64,000 nucleotides of DNA from Scytonema millei VB511283 (lineage in GTDB: Bacteria; Cyanobacteriota; Cyanobacteriia; Cyanobacteriales; Chroococcidiopsidaceae). How positions within the stretch are numbered: the first letter of the stretch is position 1; each line of letters begins with the position of its first letter. The DNA is taken from assembly GCF_000817735.3 (NCBI RefSeq), contig NZ_JTJC03000001.1, forward strand, positions 1,606,632 through 1,670,631, written 5' to 3'. The position numbers and the translations under genes were made by a program. Of this stretch, positions 47,704 through 56,171 are shown in pieces. A model generated the notes under the pieces. That model made no database searches and had not been told where the DNA came from. It was given only the letters and a program-made list of their open reading frames with translations.

Positions 47704-49020
47704 ATGGATCGTCAGTCAAAAAATAAACTGCACACTCTCCATCAAAAACTGAAAAAGTGGTATCGATGGGTGCTGCTATTCGTGCTGTCCCTAAGTATTA
47801 TCCTGACAGCATGGATAGTGATGGCACAGCAACCAGTTGTCTTGAATACCTTAATTCTTGCACCCGATGTCAAAGATTTGCGGGCAGGAATGTTCCAAGA
47901 CTTTGAGAAAGAAAATCCAGGGATTCGCATCAACGTCATTGAAGGACCGAACGCGGCTAATTTAATTGAAGACCTTTACTCTTCAGCTTTTCTATTAGGA
48001 GAATCTCCTTACGATTTAGTCCTCTTAGATATTGTTTGGACACCAAAATTTGCTGCGGCTGGATGGTTGTTAGACTTACAAAATCGGGTAAATCCAGAGG
48101 AATTAAAAGCATTTACCGTTCAAGATATAGAAGCAGGAAGATACAGGGAGGGATTATATCGCATCCCAATCCGTGCAGATGTTGGCATACTCTACTATCG
48201 TGAAGATTTACTCAAAGCAGCAGGATTAAAACCACCAGAAACCTTCCAAGATTTAATTCAAGCATCCCAAACTTTACAAAAACAAGATAAGGTCGATTGG
48301 GGTTATGTCTGGCAAGGACGACAATATGAAGGACTGTCAGCAATGTTCGTTGAAGTTCTTGAAGGTTATGGCGGATTTTGGGTAAATTCAGATACACAGG
48401 AAGTTGGGCTAGACAAACCAGAGGCAATTCAAGCAGTCCAGTTTCTCCGCAGTACGATTGAAAAAGGTATTTCTCCACCAGGGGTCACAACATACATTGA
48501 AGAGGACACTCGCCGCCTATTTCAAAGCGGTCAAGTTGCCTTTTTAAGAAACTGGCCCTATGTCTTACCTTTAGCAAATGAAGAAGGTTCTCAACTCAGA
48601 AATCGAGTAGCTATTAAACCAATGGTTCACGCCCCTGGAGAAACAAGCGGTGCTTGTTTAGGAGGCTGGGGTTTTGGTATTTCGAGTAACTCAACCCATA
48701 AAGAAGAAGCTTGGAAAGCCCTGCAATACTTTATGAGTCGGGAAGCGCAAAAGCGATTTATCTTAGGGGCGGGATACGTACCCAGCCGGAAGGAGTTATT
48801 TACCGACCCAGATGTTGTGGCAAAATATCCCTACTTTCCAGAGTTGCTGCAAATTGCTCAAAAAGCAGTTCTGCGTCCGGCAATTCCCCAATACGCGCAA
48901 GCATCCGATATTTTGCAACGTTACCTGAGTGCTGCCCTTTCCAACCGTATGAGTCCCGAACAAGCAATGGAAGCGGCTGCTAAAGAAACCCGCACTTTAT
49001 TAGGTCGAAATCAAGCCTAG
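47704..49020 (+). CDS. Carbohydrate ABC transporter substrate-binding protein
   Basis: The 438-residue periplasmic or anchored binding protein is of the sugar family 1 type (as ThuE/GgtB). A hydrophobic N-terminal segment (WVLLFVLSLSIILTAWIVMA, about 22-41) lacks a lipobox cysteine, so it is secreted or membrane-anchored. Typical features are LRAGMFQDFEKENPGIRINV, YDLVLLDIVWTPKFAAAGWL and CLGGWGFGISSNSTHKEEAW. First gene of the four-gene importer. The substrate is likely an alpha-linked disaccharide or glucosylglycerol (inference). Confidence 0.9.
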   Translation: MDRQSKNKLHTLHQKLKKWYRWVLLFVLSLSIILTAWIVMAQQPVVLNTLILAPDVKDLRAGMFQDFEKENPGIRINVIEGPNAANLIEDLYSSAFLLGESPYDLVLLDIVWTPKFAAAGWLLDLQNRVNPEELKAFTVQDIEAGRYREGLYRIPIRADVGILYYREDLLKAAGLKPPETFQDLIQASQTLQKQDKVDWGYVWQGRQYEGLSAMFVEVLEGYGGFWVNSDTQEVGLDKPEAIQAVQFLRSTIEKGISPPGVTTYIEEDTRRLFQSGQVAFLRNWPYVLPLANEEGSQLRNRVAIKPMVHAPGETSGACLGGWGFGISSNSTHKEEAWKALQYFMSREAQKRFILGAGYVPSRKELFTDPDVVAKYPYFPELLQIAQKAVLRPAIPQYAQASDILQRYLSAALSNRMSPEQAMEAAAKETRTLLGRNQA

Positions 49021-49136
49021 AAAAAGTCAAAAGTTAAAAGTCAAAAGTCAAAAATAATAAGTACTAATGACAAATGACGTAGGGCGAAGCCCTTCCCGAA
49101 GAGTATGACAAATGACCAATGACCAATGACAAAACT
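49021..49136. repeat. GTCAAAA and ATGACAA tandem repeats with a small palindrome
   Basis: Four AAGTCAA units (49023-49055), GTAGGGCGAAGCCCTTCCCG (49079-49098) and four CAATGAC units run into the start of the first permease gene. They could supply alternative ATG codons. Confidence 0.8.
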
Positions 49137-50045
49137 ATGAAACTCGATGTCGTACAAAAAAGAGAACAGAAAACTGGATGGATCTTACTCTTACCAGCAT
49201 TAATTGTCATGTTGGTAGTGTATGCTTATCCCATTTTACGAGCGTTTTGGCTGAGCGTCTTTACTCAAAACCTGGGAACTGAATTAGAACTGGTGTTTTC
49301 CGGCTTGAGTAATTACGGGCGGATGTTTAACGACGGGCGATTCTGGCAAAGTTTGTGGAACACCACCGTGTTTACAACTGCTTCCGTGTTGTCAGAATTA
49401 ATTTTAGGTATTGGTGTCGCTTTGGTACTCAACCAAGCCTTTAAAGGACGGGGAATTGTGCGGACAATTACCTTAATTCCTTGGGCTTTGCCAACAGCAG
49501 TCATGGGGGTTGCGTGGGCGTGGATTTTTAACGACCAGTATGGTGTAGTTAACGATATATTACGCCGCTTGGGATTCATTGAAACGGGGATTAGTTGGCT
49601 GGGAAATCCGACACTGGCAATGATTGCGGTGATTTTAGCCGACGTGTGGAAGACAACACCATTTATTGCATTGCTGTTGCTGGCGGGGTTGCAGTCAATT
49701 CCTGGCGACTTGTACGAAGCGCATTCTTTAGATGGTGCAACTCCGTGGCAGAGTTTTTGGAAGATTACCGTCCCTTTGTTAATGCCGCAAATAATTGTTT
49801 CTTTGTTGTTCCGTTTTGCTCAAGCTTTCGCTATCTTCGACTTAATTCAAGTTATGACTGGCGGTGGTCCTGGGGGGGCAACGGAAACGGTTTCGATTTA
49901 TATCTACAGTACGGTGATGCGTTATTTAGATTTCGGCTACGGTTCGGCGTTGATTGTCGTGACATTTTTGATTTTAGTCATTGCTGTAGCGATCGCATCC
50001 TTCCTCTTAACTAGAGCGCGGGCTAATGCCGCAGGAGTACGTTAA
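49137..50045 (+). CDS. Carbohydrate ABC transporter permease (MalF/GgtC-like)
   Basis: The first inner-membrane subunit has six helices; the first is GWILLLPALIVMLVVYAYPI. The EAA loop that contacts the ATPase is LYEAHSLDGATPWQSFWKIT (about 190-210). Start: MKLDVVQKREQK at 49137 is the family-like choice; ATG at 49119 adds six residues from an ATGACCA repeat. Three bases separate its stop from the next start. Confidence 0.93.
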   Translation: MKLDVVQKREQKTGWILLLPALIVMLVVYAYPILRAFWLSVFTQNLGTELELVFSGLSNYGRMFNDGRFWQSLWNTTVFTTASVLSELILGIGVALVLNQAFKGRGIVRTITLIPWALPTAVMGVAWAWIFNDQYGVVNDILRRLGFIETGISWLGNPTLAMIAVILADVWKTTPFIALLLLAGLQSIPGDLYEAHSLDGATPWQSFWKITVPLLMPQIIVSLLFRFAQAFAIFDLIQVMTGGGPGGATETVSIYIYSTVMRYLDFGYGSALIVVTFLILVIAVAIASFLLTRARANAAGVR

Positions 50046-50047
50046 TT

Positions 50048-50914
50048 ATGGCAATTGCACAATCGCGATCGCAAGTCAAAGCAGGGATAAATTGGCGAGC
50101 CATTTGGCTACCAATTGCCGTAGCTTTAGTTGTTATATTCTTCCTCGCCCCCGTGCTGTGGCAGGTATTAACTTCCGTAAAGGTCAACGAAGACATCTCA
50201 GCCGTTCCTACAGTTTACTTTCCCACTCGCTTCACCTTGGAGCATTACGCATCCCTATTTACCCGTCGTCCATTTGGACTTTACATTTTAAATAGTGCCT
50301 TTGTTTCTATTACATCTACCCTACTGTGTCTAGCTTTTGGCGCACCAGCAGCTTATGTTTTGGCACGGTTGCGATTAGTGGGTAAGGAAGTTATTCTCGC
50401 GATCGTCCTAATCGTTACCTTATTTCCCACGGTATTACTATTTCTAGGACTGTTGGAAATCGTTCAAGTCACTAATTTAGCTAACAACTTTTTAGCGCTC
50501 ATAATTCCATACACGGCGATTAATTTACCTCTAACAATTTTGGTAATGCGCAGTTTTTTCCAACAACTACCTAAAGATTTGGAAGATTCAGCGCGAGTTG
50601 ATGGATACAACACATTTCAATTATTGTGGAAGATTCTATTACCCATGACTCTTCCGGCTTTAGTGACGACAGGAATTCTGACTTTTATTGCTGCTTGGAA
50701 TGAGTTCATCTTTGCCCTAACATTTATTTCGCGAGAATCAATGAAAACCATACCCGTAGCAACCGCTCAATTGAGTGGGGCTTCGGTATTTGAAATTCCT
50801 TACGGACCCATCGCCGCTGCAACCATTTTAGGTACTCTACCTTTAATTCTCCTCGTCCTCTTCTTCCAGCGCAAGATCGTTCAAGGTCTGACTGCTGGTG
50901 CTGTTAAGGGGTGA
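50048..50914 (+). CDS. Carbohydrate ABC transporter permease (MalG/GgtD-like)
   Basis: The second inner-membrane subunit has 288 residues. Its EAA loop is LEDSARVDGYNTFQLLWKIL, with the family segment FPTVLLFLGLLEIVQVTNLA preceding it. The C-terminus ends with RKIVQGLTAGAVKG, the usual MalG-type tail. It is directly coupled to the first permease gene. A short GTCAAAA array separates it from the ATPase gene. Confidence 0.94.
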   Translation: MAIAQSRSQVKAGINWRAIWLPIAVALVVIFFLAPVLWQVLTSVKVNEDISAVPTVYFPTRFTLEHYASLFTRRPFGLYILNSAFVSITSTLLCLAFGAPAAYVLARLRLVGKEVILAIVLIVTLFPTVLLFLGLLEIVQVTNLANNFLALIIPYTAINLPLTILVMRSFFQQLPKDLEDSARVDGYNTFQLLWKILLPMTLPALVTTGILTFIAAWNEFIFALTFISRESMKTIPVATAQLSGASVFEIPYGPIAAATILGTLPLILLVLFFQRKIVQGLTAGAVKG

Positions 50915-50925
50915 TTCAAAAGTCA

Positions 50926-50949
50926 AAAGTCAAAAGTCAAAAGTCAAAA
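50926..50949. repeat. GTCAAAA heptamer array inside the ABC operon
   Basis: Three to four AAAAGTC units lie between the second permease gene and the ATPase gene. Confidence 0.8.
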
Positions 50950-50986
50950 TTAAACACTCGCCACTACTCATTACTTACTTTTAAAA

Positions 50987-52090
50987 ATGGCTAAACTCGA
51001 ACTCAGAAATTTAAATAAAACTTATGCTCCTAAAGTTGTCCCAGTTAAAGATGTGAGTTTGACTGTGGATGATGGAGAATTTTTGACGTTACTCGGTCCT
51101 AGTGGCTGTGGTAAGTCTACAGTATTGCGGATGATTGCGGGGTTAGATGCACCAACTCGCGGACGCATCTATTTGGGTGGGGAAGATATCACCTCCAAAC
51201 GACCAGGCGATCGCAATATGGCGATGGTGTTTCAAAGCTATGCTCTCTACCCGCACATGACGGTAAGCGAAAACCTCGCTTCTGGACTGAAGCTGAAAAA
51301 AGTTTCTCGCGCCGACATCGAACAACGGGTAGCGGAAGTTAGCAGACTATTGGGGCTGGATGAGTTAATGAACCGCAAACCAGGACAGCTATCTGGCGGA
51401 CAAAGACAACGGGTAGCTGTCGGTCGGGCGCTGGTACGTCAAGCTCAGGTATTCTTGTTAGACGAACCCCTAAGTAACCTTGATGCTTTATTGCGGGAAC
51501 GAGTCCGCGCCGATCTCAAGCGCATATTTGCAGCCCAAAAAGCCCCTGTAGTCTACGTCACCCACGACCAAACTGAAGCAATGACGCTTTCTACTAAGGT
51601 TGCTTTGCTCAATGACGGCTACTTACAACAACTCGACTCGCCCGATCGCATTTACAATCATCCGGCAAATCGATTTGTCGCAGGATTTGTTGGCAGTCCG
51701 CAGATGAATTTGCTTACCCTACCCTGTAAAGGTAGATCGGCAATGTTGGGCGAGTTCCAAATTCCCCTACCTGATTTACCCACCGTACCACCAGAAATCA
51801 TTTTGGGTATTCGTCCTGAAAACGTTGGCATTGCCCAACCAGGCGACACTAGTTTTGTCCGAGGGCGAGTCAATGTTGTAGAAAACTTGGGAATGAACTA
51901 TTTGGTCAATACGCGGGTCGAAAGTCACAGCGCCCCAACGCAGATCGTGCGGGCGTTGCTACCCACAGACCGTCGTTGGAACGAAGAGGAAGAAATTGCC
52001 CTTACCCTACCACCCCAACACCTACACTGGTTCGACGTTCAATCTGGAGATGCTTTAATTGGGCGACAGATGGCTGGGGTCAGGAGTTAG
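50987..52090 (+). CDS. Carbohydrate ABC transporter ATP-binding protein (MalK/UgpC/GgtA-like)
   Basis: This energising subunit has Walker A LLGPSGCGKSTVLRMI, the signature LSGGQRQRVAVGRALVR, Walker B VFLLDEPLSNLDALLRER and the H-loop VYVTHDQTEAMTLS. Residues about 235-367 are the MalK-type regulatory OB/TOBE domain (ILGIRPENVGIAQPGDTSFV). All four importer genes are adjacent, so the complex can be assembled from this locus alone; UgpC-type ATPases are often shared among several importers. Confidence 0.94.
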   Translation: MAKLELRNLNKTYAPKVVPVKDVSLTVDDGEFLTLLGPSGCGKSTVLRMIAGLDAPTRGRIYLGGEDITSKRPGDRNMAMVFQSYALYPHMTVSENLASGLKLKKVSRADIEQRVAEVSRLLGLDELMNRKPGQLSGGQRQRVAVGRALVRQAQVFLLDEPLSNLDALLRERVRADLKRIFAAQKAPVVYVTHDQTEAMTLSTKVALLNDGYLQQLDSPDRIYNHPANRFVAGFVGSPQMNLLTLPCKGRSAMLGEFQIPLPDLPTVPPEIILGIRPENVGIAQPGDTSFVRGRVNVVENLGMNYLVNTRVESHSAPTQIVRALLPTDRRWNEEEEIALTLPPQHLHWFDVQSGDALIGRQMAGVRS

Positions 52091-52096
52091 AGTATC

Positions 52097-52237
52097 GGGC
52101 GAATAGAATTCGCGACTATACAAACGAAGTCCGCCTACCCTTCGGGAACGCTTCGCGAACGCGGACTAACTACAAGTTATGTCTTTCAAACCCGCGCAGG
52201 CGGGTTTTGCCTGTGTAGCTGCGAATTCTATTCGCCC
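52097..52237. repeat. MITE-like element with 17-bp perfect terminal inverted repeats
   Basis: GGGCGAATAGAATTCGC (52097-52113) and its exact inverse (52221-52237) bound 141 bases. Nested inside are AGTCCGC/GCGGACT (with CTTCGGGAACGCTTCGCGAA) and AAACCCGC/GCGGGTTT hairpins. There is no open frame inside. It lies between the convergent ABC ATPase gene and the S1-like gene and may also terminate both. Confidence 0.85.
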
Positions 52238-52251
52238 AAAATGGAATATGA

Positions 52252-53154
52252 CTACTCCTCGCTGACTAACTTTCTCGCCTTATTTGCCCGCGCTTCAGCG
52301 TTTGTCATCACTTCGTCCATTTTCTCTTGGATTTCCCCTGGATAGTTTTCTAAAACTTTTGTGGAAAGAGAAATTCTGCCTCTACCCTCATCCAAATCGA
52401 TAATTACTGCTTTGATTTCCTGCCCAATTTTAAACAGGGCGGGTAGAGAAGCAGTGTAATTTTGGCTGACTTGCTTGATGTGGAGTAGACCGCTGACTCC
52501 ATTGAGATCGACAAATACGCCAAAAGCCTGAATGCTGGAAATTTTACCTGTAGCGAGTTGACCGATTTCCAATTGGCTGAAGCTGCTAGCGCGAGTCGCT
52601 AAGCGATTGGAAAGGACGAGTTTTTTATTGTCGTAATCGACTTCCAGAAAACTAGCTGTCAGGGTTTGACCCTTGAGCGATTCCATGTTTTCTTTTTCAA
52701 CTAAATGCGATCGCGGAATAAAACCCCTCAAACCCAGCACGTCTACTGTCACGCCGCCCTTATTTGCTCCTGTCACTCGTACCTGCACTGTCTGGCGATT
52801 CTCTTGCATCTGCTCGATGCGCTCCCAAATGTGCTGAATTTCTAACTGACGGCGCGATAAAGTGACCTGTCCATCTGCATCTTGGTCGCGGATAATTAGA
52901 AACTCTAGTTCCTCTTGTAAAGGCAGTACGGTAGACAAATCCGTAACTTGTTGCAGGGAAGCTTGATCTGCTGGGAGAAAAGCAGCGGACTTACCACCAA
53001 TATCGACATAAGCGCCGTTGCTGTCGTATTGAAAAACTTTACCACGTACTGTTTGCCCTTTCTGGAACTGATAGTCATGTTGTTCCAGTGCTTTAGCAAA
53101 ATCCTCCATCGAGAACGATGAGCTAGATACAGATGGGGTCGAATCAGATTTCAT
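52252..53154 (-). CDS. 30S ribosomal protein S1-like RNA-binding protein
   Basis: The 300-residue protein carries three S1 domains: about 37-105 (KGQTVRGKVFQYDSNGAYVD), about 120-190 (TVQVRVTGANKGGVTVDVLG) and about 207-275 (LATGKISSIQAFGVFVDLNG). The length and the Ser-rich N-terminus suggest the second cyanobacterial S1 protein (Rps1b/Nbp1 type) rather than the main ribosomal S1. I chose MKSDSTPSVS (53154); the longer frame to 53298 runs through a family B repeat. Confidence 0.85.
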   Translation of the reverse strand: MKSDSTPSVSSSSFSMEDFAKALEQHDYQFQKGQTVRGKVFQYDSNGAYVDIGGKSAAFLPADQASLQQVTDLSTVLPLQEELEFLIIRDQDADGQVTLSRRQLEIQHIWERIEQMQENRQTVQVRVTGANKGGVTVDVLGLRGFIPRSHLVEKENMESLKGQTLTASFLEVDYDNKKLVLSNRLATRASSFSQLEIGQLATGKISSIQAFGVFVDLNGVSGLLHIKQVSQNYTASLPALFKIGQEIKAVIIDLDEGRGRISLSTKVLENYPGEIQEKMDEVMTNAEARANKARKLVSEE

Positions 53155-53181
53155 AGGAATACAAAAAGGGAGTCGAGAGTC

Positions 53182-53248
53182 GTAGGGGCGGGTTTTGACA
53201 GGATATCCGTGAAATAACCCAGAATTGGGCGAATAAACCTGCCCGTAC
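53182..53248. repeat. Family B palindromic repeat
   Basis: The ends GTAGGGGCGGGTTTT and AAACCTGCCCGTAC lie upstream of the S1-like gene. Confidence 0.8.
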
Positions 53249-53323
53249 AGAAATAGGGAGCGGGAGTGGGGGGACAAGCGAGACAAAGGAAGAATCAAAA
53301 TTTAACTTCTGCCTCCTGCTTCC

Positions 53324-54064
53324 TCACAAAGTTTCAAACAGGTGTTTCACTTGCTCCCAGGCATCAGCTGTAGCTTCTGGATTATAGCTTGCGCGGCGAT
53401 CGCAGAAGAAGCCGTGACCTGCTCCATGATAGCGAAAGATCTTATAAGAGATGCGATGTTTAGTGAGTTCGGCTTCAATTTGGTTTATATGGTCGGTAGG
53501 AATACTCCCGTCCTCCAAGCCAAAAAAAGCATAAATTGTGCCGGAAATCTCGGCTGTACGAGTTAGGGTAGGAGAACCACCACCAGGAGTACGGGTAGGA
53601 ATGCCAGCCCCATAAAAAGCCGCAGTCGCTTTAATATCTGGTAAAGTTGCAGCTAGATAAGCGACGTGACCGCCAAAACAAAAGCCAATGCAACCGATCG
53701 CCTCTGCTTTGACTTGGGGTAAAGCTTTCAAGTAATCGATCGCGGCTTGAATATCGCTTAACAGTTCTGACGCTTTGGTTTGCTCCCAAGCATATTTTCT
53801 CCCCACTTCTAATTCTTCTGGAGAATAGCCAGTCTCAAAACCTGGTGCGAGGCGTTGAAATAACGCAGGAGCGATCGCCACATATCCTAGCTTGGCAATT
53901 CTTTCTGTCACATCTCGTATGTGTGAATTAACTCCAAATACTTCTTGTAACACCACAATTCCAGGATACGTCCCATCTACTGTTGGTGCTGCTAGGTATG
54001 CATCAATATCCAAACCGTCAGCCGAAATTTTGACATGATTTGTCTGAATTTCTTTATCTGTCAT
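53324..54064 (-). CDS. Dienelactone hydrolase family protein
   Basis: This alpha/beta hydrolase has 246 residues. The nucleophile cysteine is in IGCIGFCFGGHVAYLA (C-x-G-G), the usual arrangement of dienelactone hydrolases. Asp in FFGLEDGSIPTD and His in YHGAGHGFFCDRR complete the triad. It is cytoplasmic with no signal peptide. The physiological substrate is not evident. Confidence 0.92.
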   Translation of the reverse strand: MTDKEIQTNHVKISADGLDIDAYLAAPTVDGTYPGIVVLQEVFGVNSHIRDVTERIAKLGYVAIAPALFQRLAPGFETGYSPEELEVGRKYAWEQTKASELLSDIQAAIDYLKALPQVKAEAIGCIGFCFGGHVAYLAATLPDIKATAAFYGAGIPTRTPGGGSPTLTRTAEISGTIYAFFGLEDGSIPTDHINQIEAELTKHRISYKIFRYHGAGHGFFCDRRASYNPEATADAWEQVKHLFETL

Positions 54065-54127
54065 GATGGTATAGATTCAGTTATCAGTAGAAAGTGAGTA
54101 GTGAGTGGTCATTTGTCATTTGTCATT

Positions 54128-54186
54128 GGTTGTTAGTTGACGGTAAACGCGCTCGCTACACTCCGTGAAGACCGTTGACGGTTGAA
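54128..54186. repeat. Family E repeat
   Basis: GTTGACGGTAAACGCGCTCG then CTACACTCCGTGAAGACCGTTGACGG, overlapping the apparent upstream start of the GntR gene. Confidence 0.8.
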
Positions 54187-54235
54187 AACTGCTCCCTCAG
54201 CTTTCTTCTTACCCTACTCCCTACTCCCTAAAAAA

Positions 54236-55219
54236 ATGGTTCAATTTCACATCCAGCCCGATAGCGATATTCCTGCTTCAACTCAACTTTACAATCAAAT
54301 TCTTTACGCGATCGCCTCTAGACAGTTTCCACCTGGACAGCGTTTACCCAGTACGAGAGCTTTAGCAATCCAGACTGGTTTGCATCGCAACACTATTAGT
54401 AAAGTTTATCGTCAGCTGGAGGAAGATGGTTTAGTCGAAAGTTTGGCAGGTTCGGGTATCTACGTCCGCGCTCAAGCTCATGATAGCAGCCCCCGCTCGT
54501 CTTCCCCCGTGATAGAAAAATATCCCGCAGCAGAAAAGATTGTCCGACGCAGTTTAGAGGAATTACTCAAGTTAGGCTGTTCGCTCAACGAAGCACGGGA
54601 AGTATTTATCGCTGAAATTGATTGGCGATTGCGTAGTAGCGCTCAAGTCTTGGTGACGGTTCCATCTGACGACATCGGTGCGGGTAAGCTGATGATGGAT
54701 GAATTGCAAAGAGCATTGGGTGTAACCGTTCAGTTGGTTCCGATTGAGGAATTAGCAGCAATTCTAGAACAAACACCTTCCGGTACGGTAGTGACGAGTC
54801 GCTATTTTATTGGTGTTGCAGAAGCGATCGCCTCACCGAAAGGAGTGCGCGTCATTCCTATAGATGTCTACGATTACAGTCAAGAAATTCAAACTTTGAA
54901 AAAATTACCAAAGGGTAACTGTGTAGGAATCGTCAGCCTCAGCTCTGGTTTGTTAAGAGGTGCGGAAGTGATTATTTACAGCCTGCGGGGAAGCGAATTA
55001 CTAGTACGAACAGCCCAAACAGGAGACAGTTATAAGCTTAATGGCATTGTCAAAAGCGCCCACTTAATTATTAGCGATCGCGCCAGTTATGCTGCTGTTA
55101 GAGCCGCCGTTCAAGCTGCGAGAGAAAATATTATTCGTCCGCCCCAACTCGTTTGTTGCGAAAATTATATTGCCACTGACTCAATTGATTCTCTCAAGCG
55201 AGAACTGGGAATTGATTAG
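54236..55219 (+). CDS. GntR family transcriptional regulator
   Basis: It has an N-terminal winged helix of the GntR type (ASTQLYNQILYAIASRQFPP, LPSTRALAIQTGLHRNTISK, RQLEEDGLVESLAGSGIYV, about 12-80). The C-terminal region (about 100-328) is not a standard FadR or UbiC sensor that I recognise; it contains SLSSGLLRGAEVIIYSLRGS. Start: MVQFHIQPDSD (54236); a TTG at 54182 would add residues from repeat DNA. Its targets are unknown. Confidence 0.88.
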   Translation: MVQFHIQPDSDIPASTQLYNQILYAIASRQFPPGQRLPSTRALAIQTGLHRNTISKVYRQLEEDGLVESLAGSGIYVRAQAHDSSPRSSSPVIEKYPAAEKIVRRSLEELLKLGCSLNEAREVFIAEIDWRLRSSAQVLVTVPSDDIGAGKLMMDELQRALGVTVQLVPIEELAAILEQTPSGTVVTSRYFIGVAEAIASPKGVRVIPIDVYDYSQEIQTLKKLPKGNCVGIVSLSSGLLRGAEVIIYSLRGSELLVRTAQTGDSYKLNGIVKSAHLIISDRASYAAVRAAVQAARENIIRPPQLVCCENYIATDSIDSLKRELGID

Positions 55220-55230
55220 GAAGAAGAGTA

Positions 55231-55387
55231 AATGGTTGACGGTAAAAGCGCTCGCTACACTACCCCTTCGGGGAAGCAAGCTACGTGAAGACGGTTGACG
55301 GTTAATGGTCATTGTTCCCCGTTCCTCGTTCCCTGATAGCTGATAACTGATAACTGATAACTGATAACTGATAACTGATAACTGTTT
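55231..55387. repeat. Family E repeat and AACTGAT heptamer array
   Basis: GTTGACGGTAAAAGCGCTCG ... ACGTGAAGACGGTTGACGG (55233-55300) is followed by seven TAACTGA units (55330-55385). The family E copy contains an extra small hairpin, CCCCTTCGGGG. Confidence 0.85.
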
Positions 55388-55445
55388 AAACTTAAATCAT
55401 TTACACTTAAAATATTAGATTAATACTCAACATTTAGCAAAGAAA

Positions 55446-56114
55446 ATGACTGTAGACATTCATCCTTCTACTGGTTTGAAAGAAGCGATCGAGCAGCGCC
55501 GTGCGGCTAGAGCGTTTCGTTCCAATCCAATTCCCGAAGCAATATTAGAAGCAATTTTTCAGATAGGATTACGCGCTCCTTCCGGCTTTAATCTCCAGCC
55601 TTGGCGGTTCATTATCGTGCGAGAACAACACAATCGCGACAAACTCAAAGCCTGTGCCTCTAACCAGCGCCAAGTAGGAGAAGCCCCAGTTGTATTAATT
55701 TGCTGTGGCGATCGCACCAGTGCTGAAATGGAAAATATTGAAGCTGTCATCGCATTGGGTGCTGAAGTGGGGGCGATGAACGATGACTTTGCTAACTATA
55801 TGCGATCGCAAATTCCGTCTTTCTTTGAAAATCGCCCCAGTTTCGAGTCGATGGAAGCTTGGACAAACCGCCACACCATGCTAGCTGTCGCCCATCTGAT
55901 GTTAGTTGCTAAAAGCTTTGGTGTTGATAGTTGCCCGATGGAAGGTTTTTCTACAGCACGAGTCAAGGAAGCCTTCAATATTCCACCCCATGTCGATGTT
56001 TGCTGTTTAGTCGCCCTCGGCTACGCTGCCGAACCTTTCAAACAATACGGCGGACGCTTCAAAACCGATCGCGTTTGCTTCAGCGAAACCTACGGGGATC
56101 CTTTTTTAGGATAG
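55446..56114 (+). CDS. Nitroreductase family protein
   Basis: This FMN-dependent oxidoreductase has 222 residues. The flavin-site pattern is AIEQRRAARAFRSNP, LRAPSGFNLQPWRFIIV and later GVDSCPMEGFSTARVKEAF. NfsB/YdjA-like enzymes reduce nitro compounds or quinones; the natural substrate is unknown. It follows a heptamer array and ends at a family C hairpin that likely serves as terminator. Confidence 0.92.
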   Translation: MTVDIHPSTGLKEAIEQRRAARAFRSNPIPEAILEAIFQIGLRAPSGFNLQPWRFIIVREQHNRDKLKACASNQRQVGEAPVVLICCGDRTSAEMENIEAVIALGAEVGAMNDDFANYMRSQIPSFFENRPSFESMEAWTNRHTMLAVAHLMLVAKSFGVDSCPMEGFSTARVKEAFNIPPHVDVCCLVALGYAAEPFKQYGGRFKTDRVCFSETYGDPFLG

Positions 56115-56116
56115 AC

Positions 56117-56144
56117 GTAGGGGCGCACAGCTGTGCGCCCCTAC
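56117..56144. repeat. Family C hairpin
   Basis: GTAGGGGCGCACAGCTGTGCGCCCCTAC is written here as two 14-base halves, GTAGGGGCGCACAG and CTGTGCGCCCCTAC, which form a perfect palindrome. It lies between convergent genes and could end both transcripts. Confidence 0.8.
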
Positions 56145-56171
56145 CCTCGGTAATTTTGCCTCCTACCTGCT

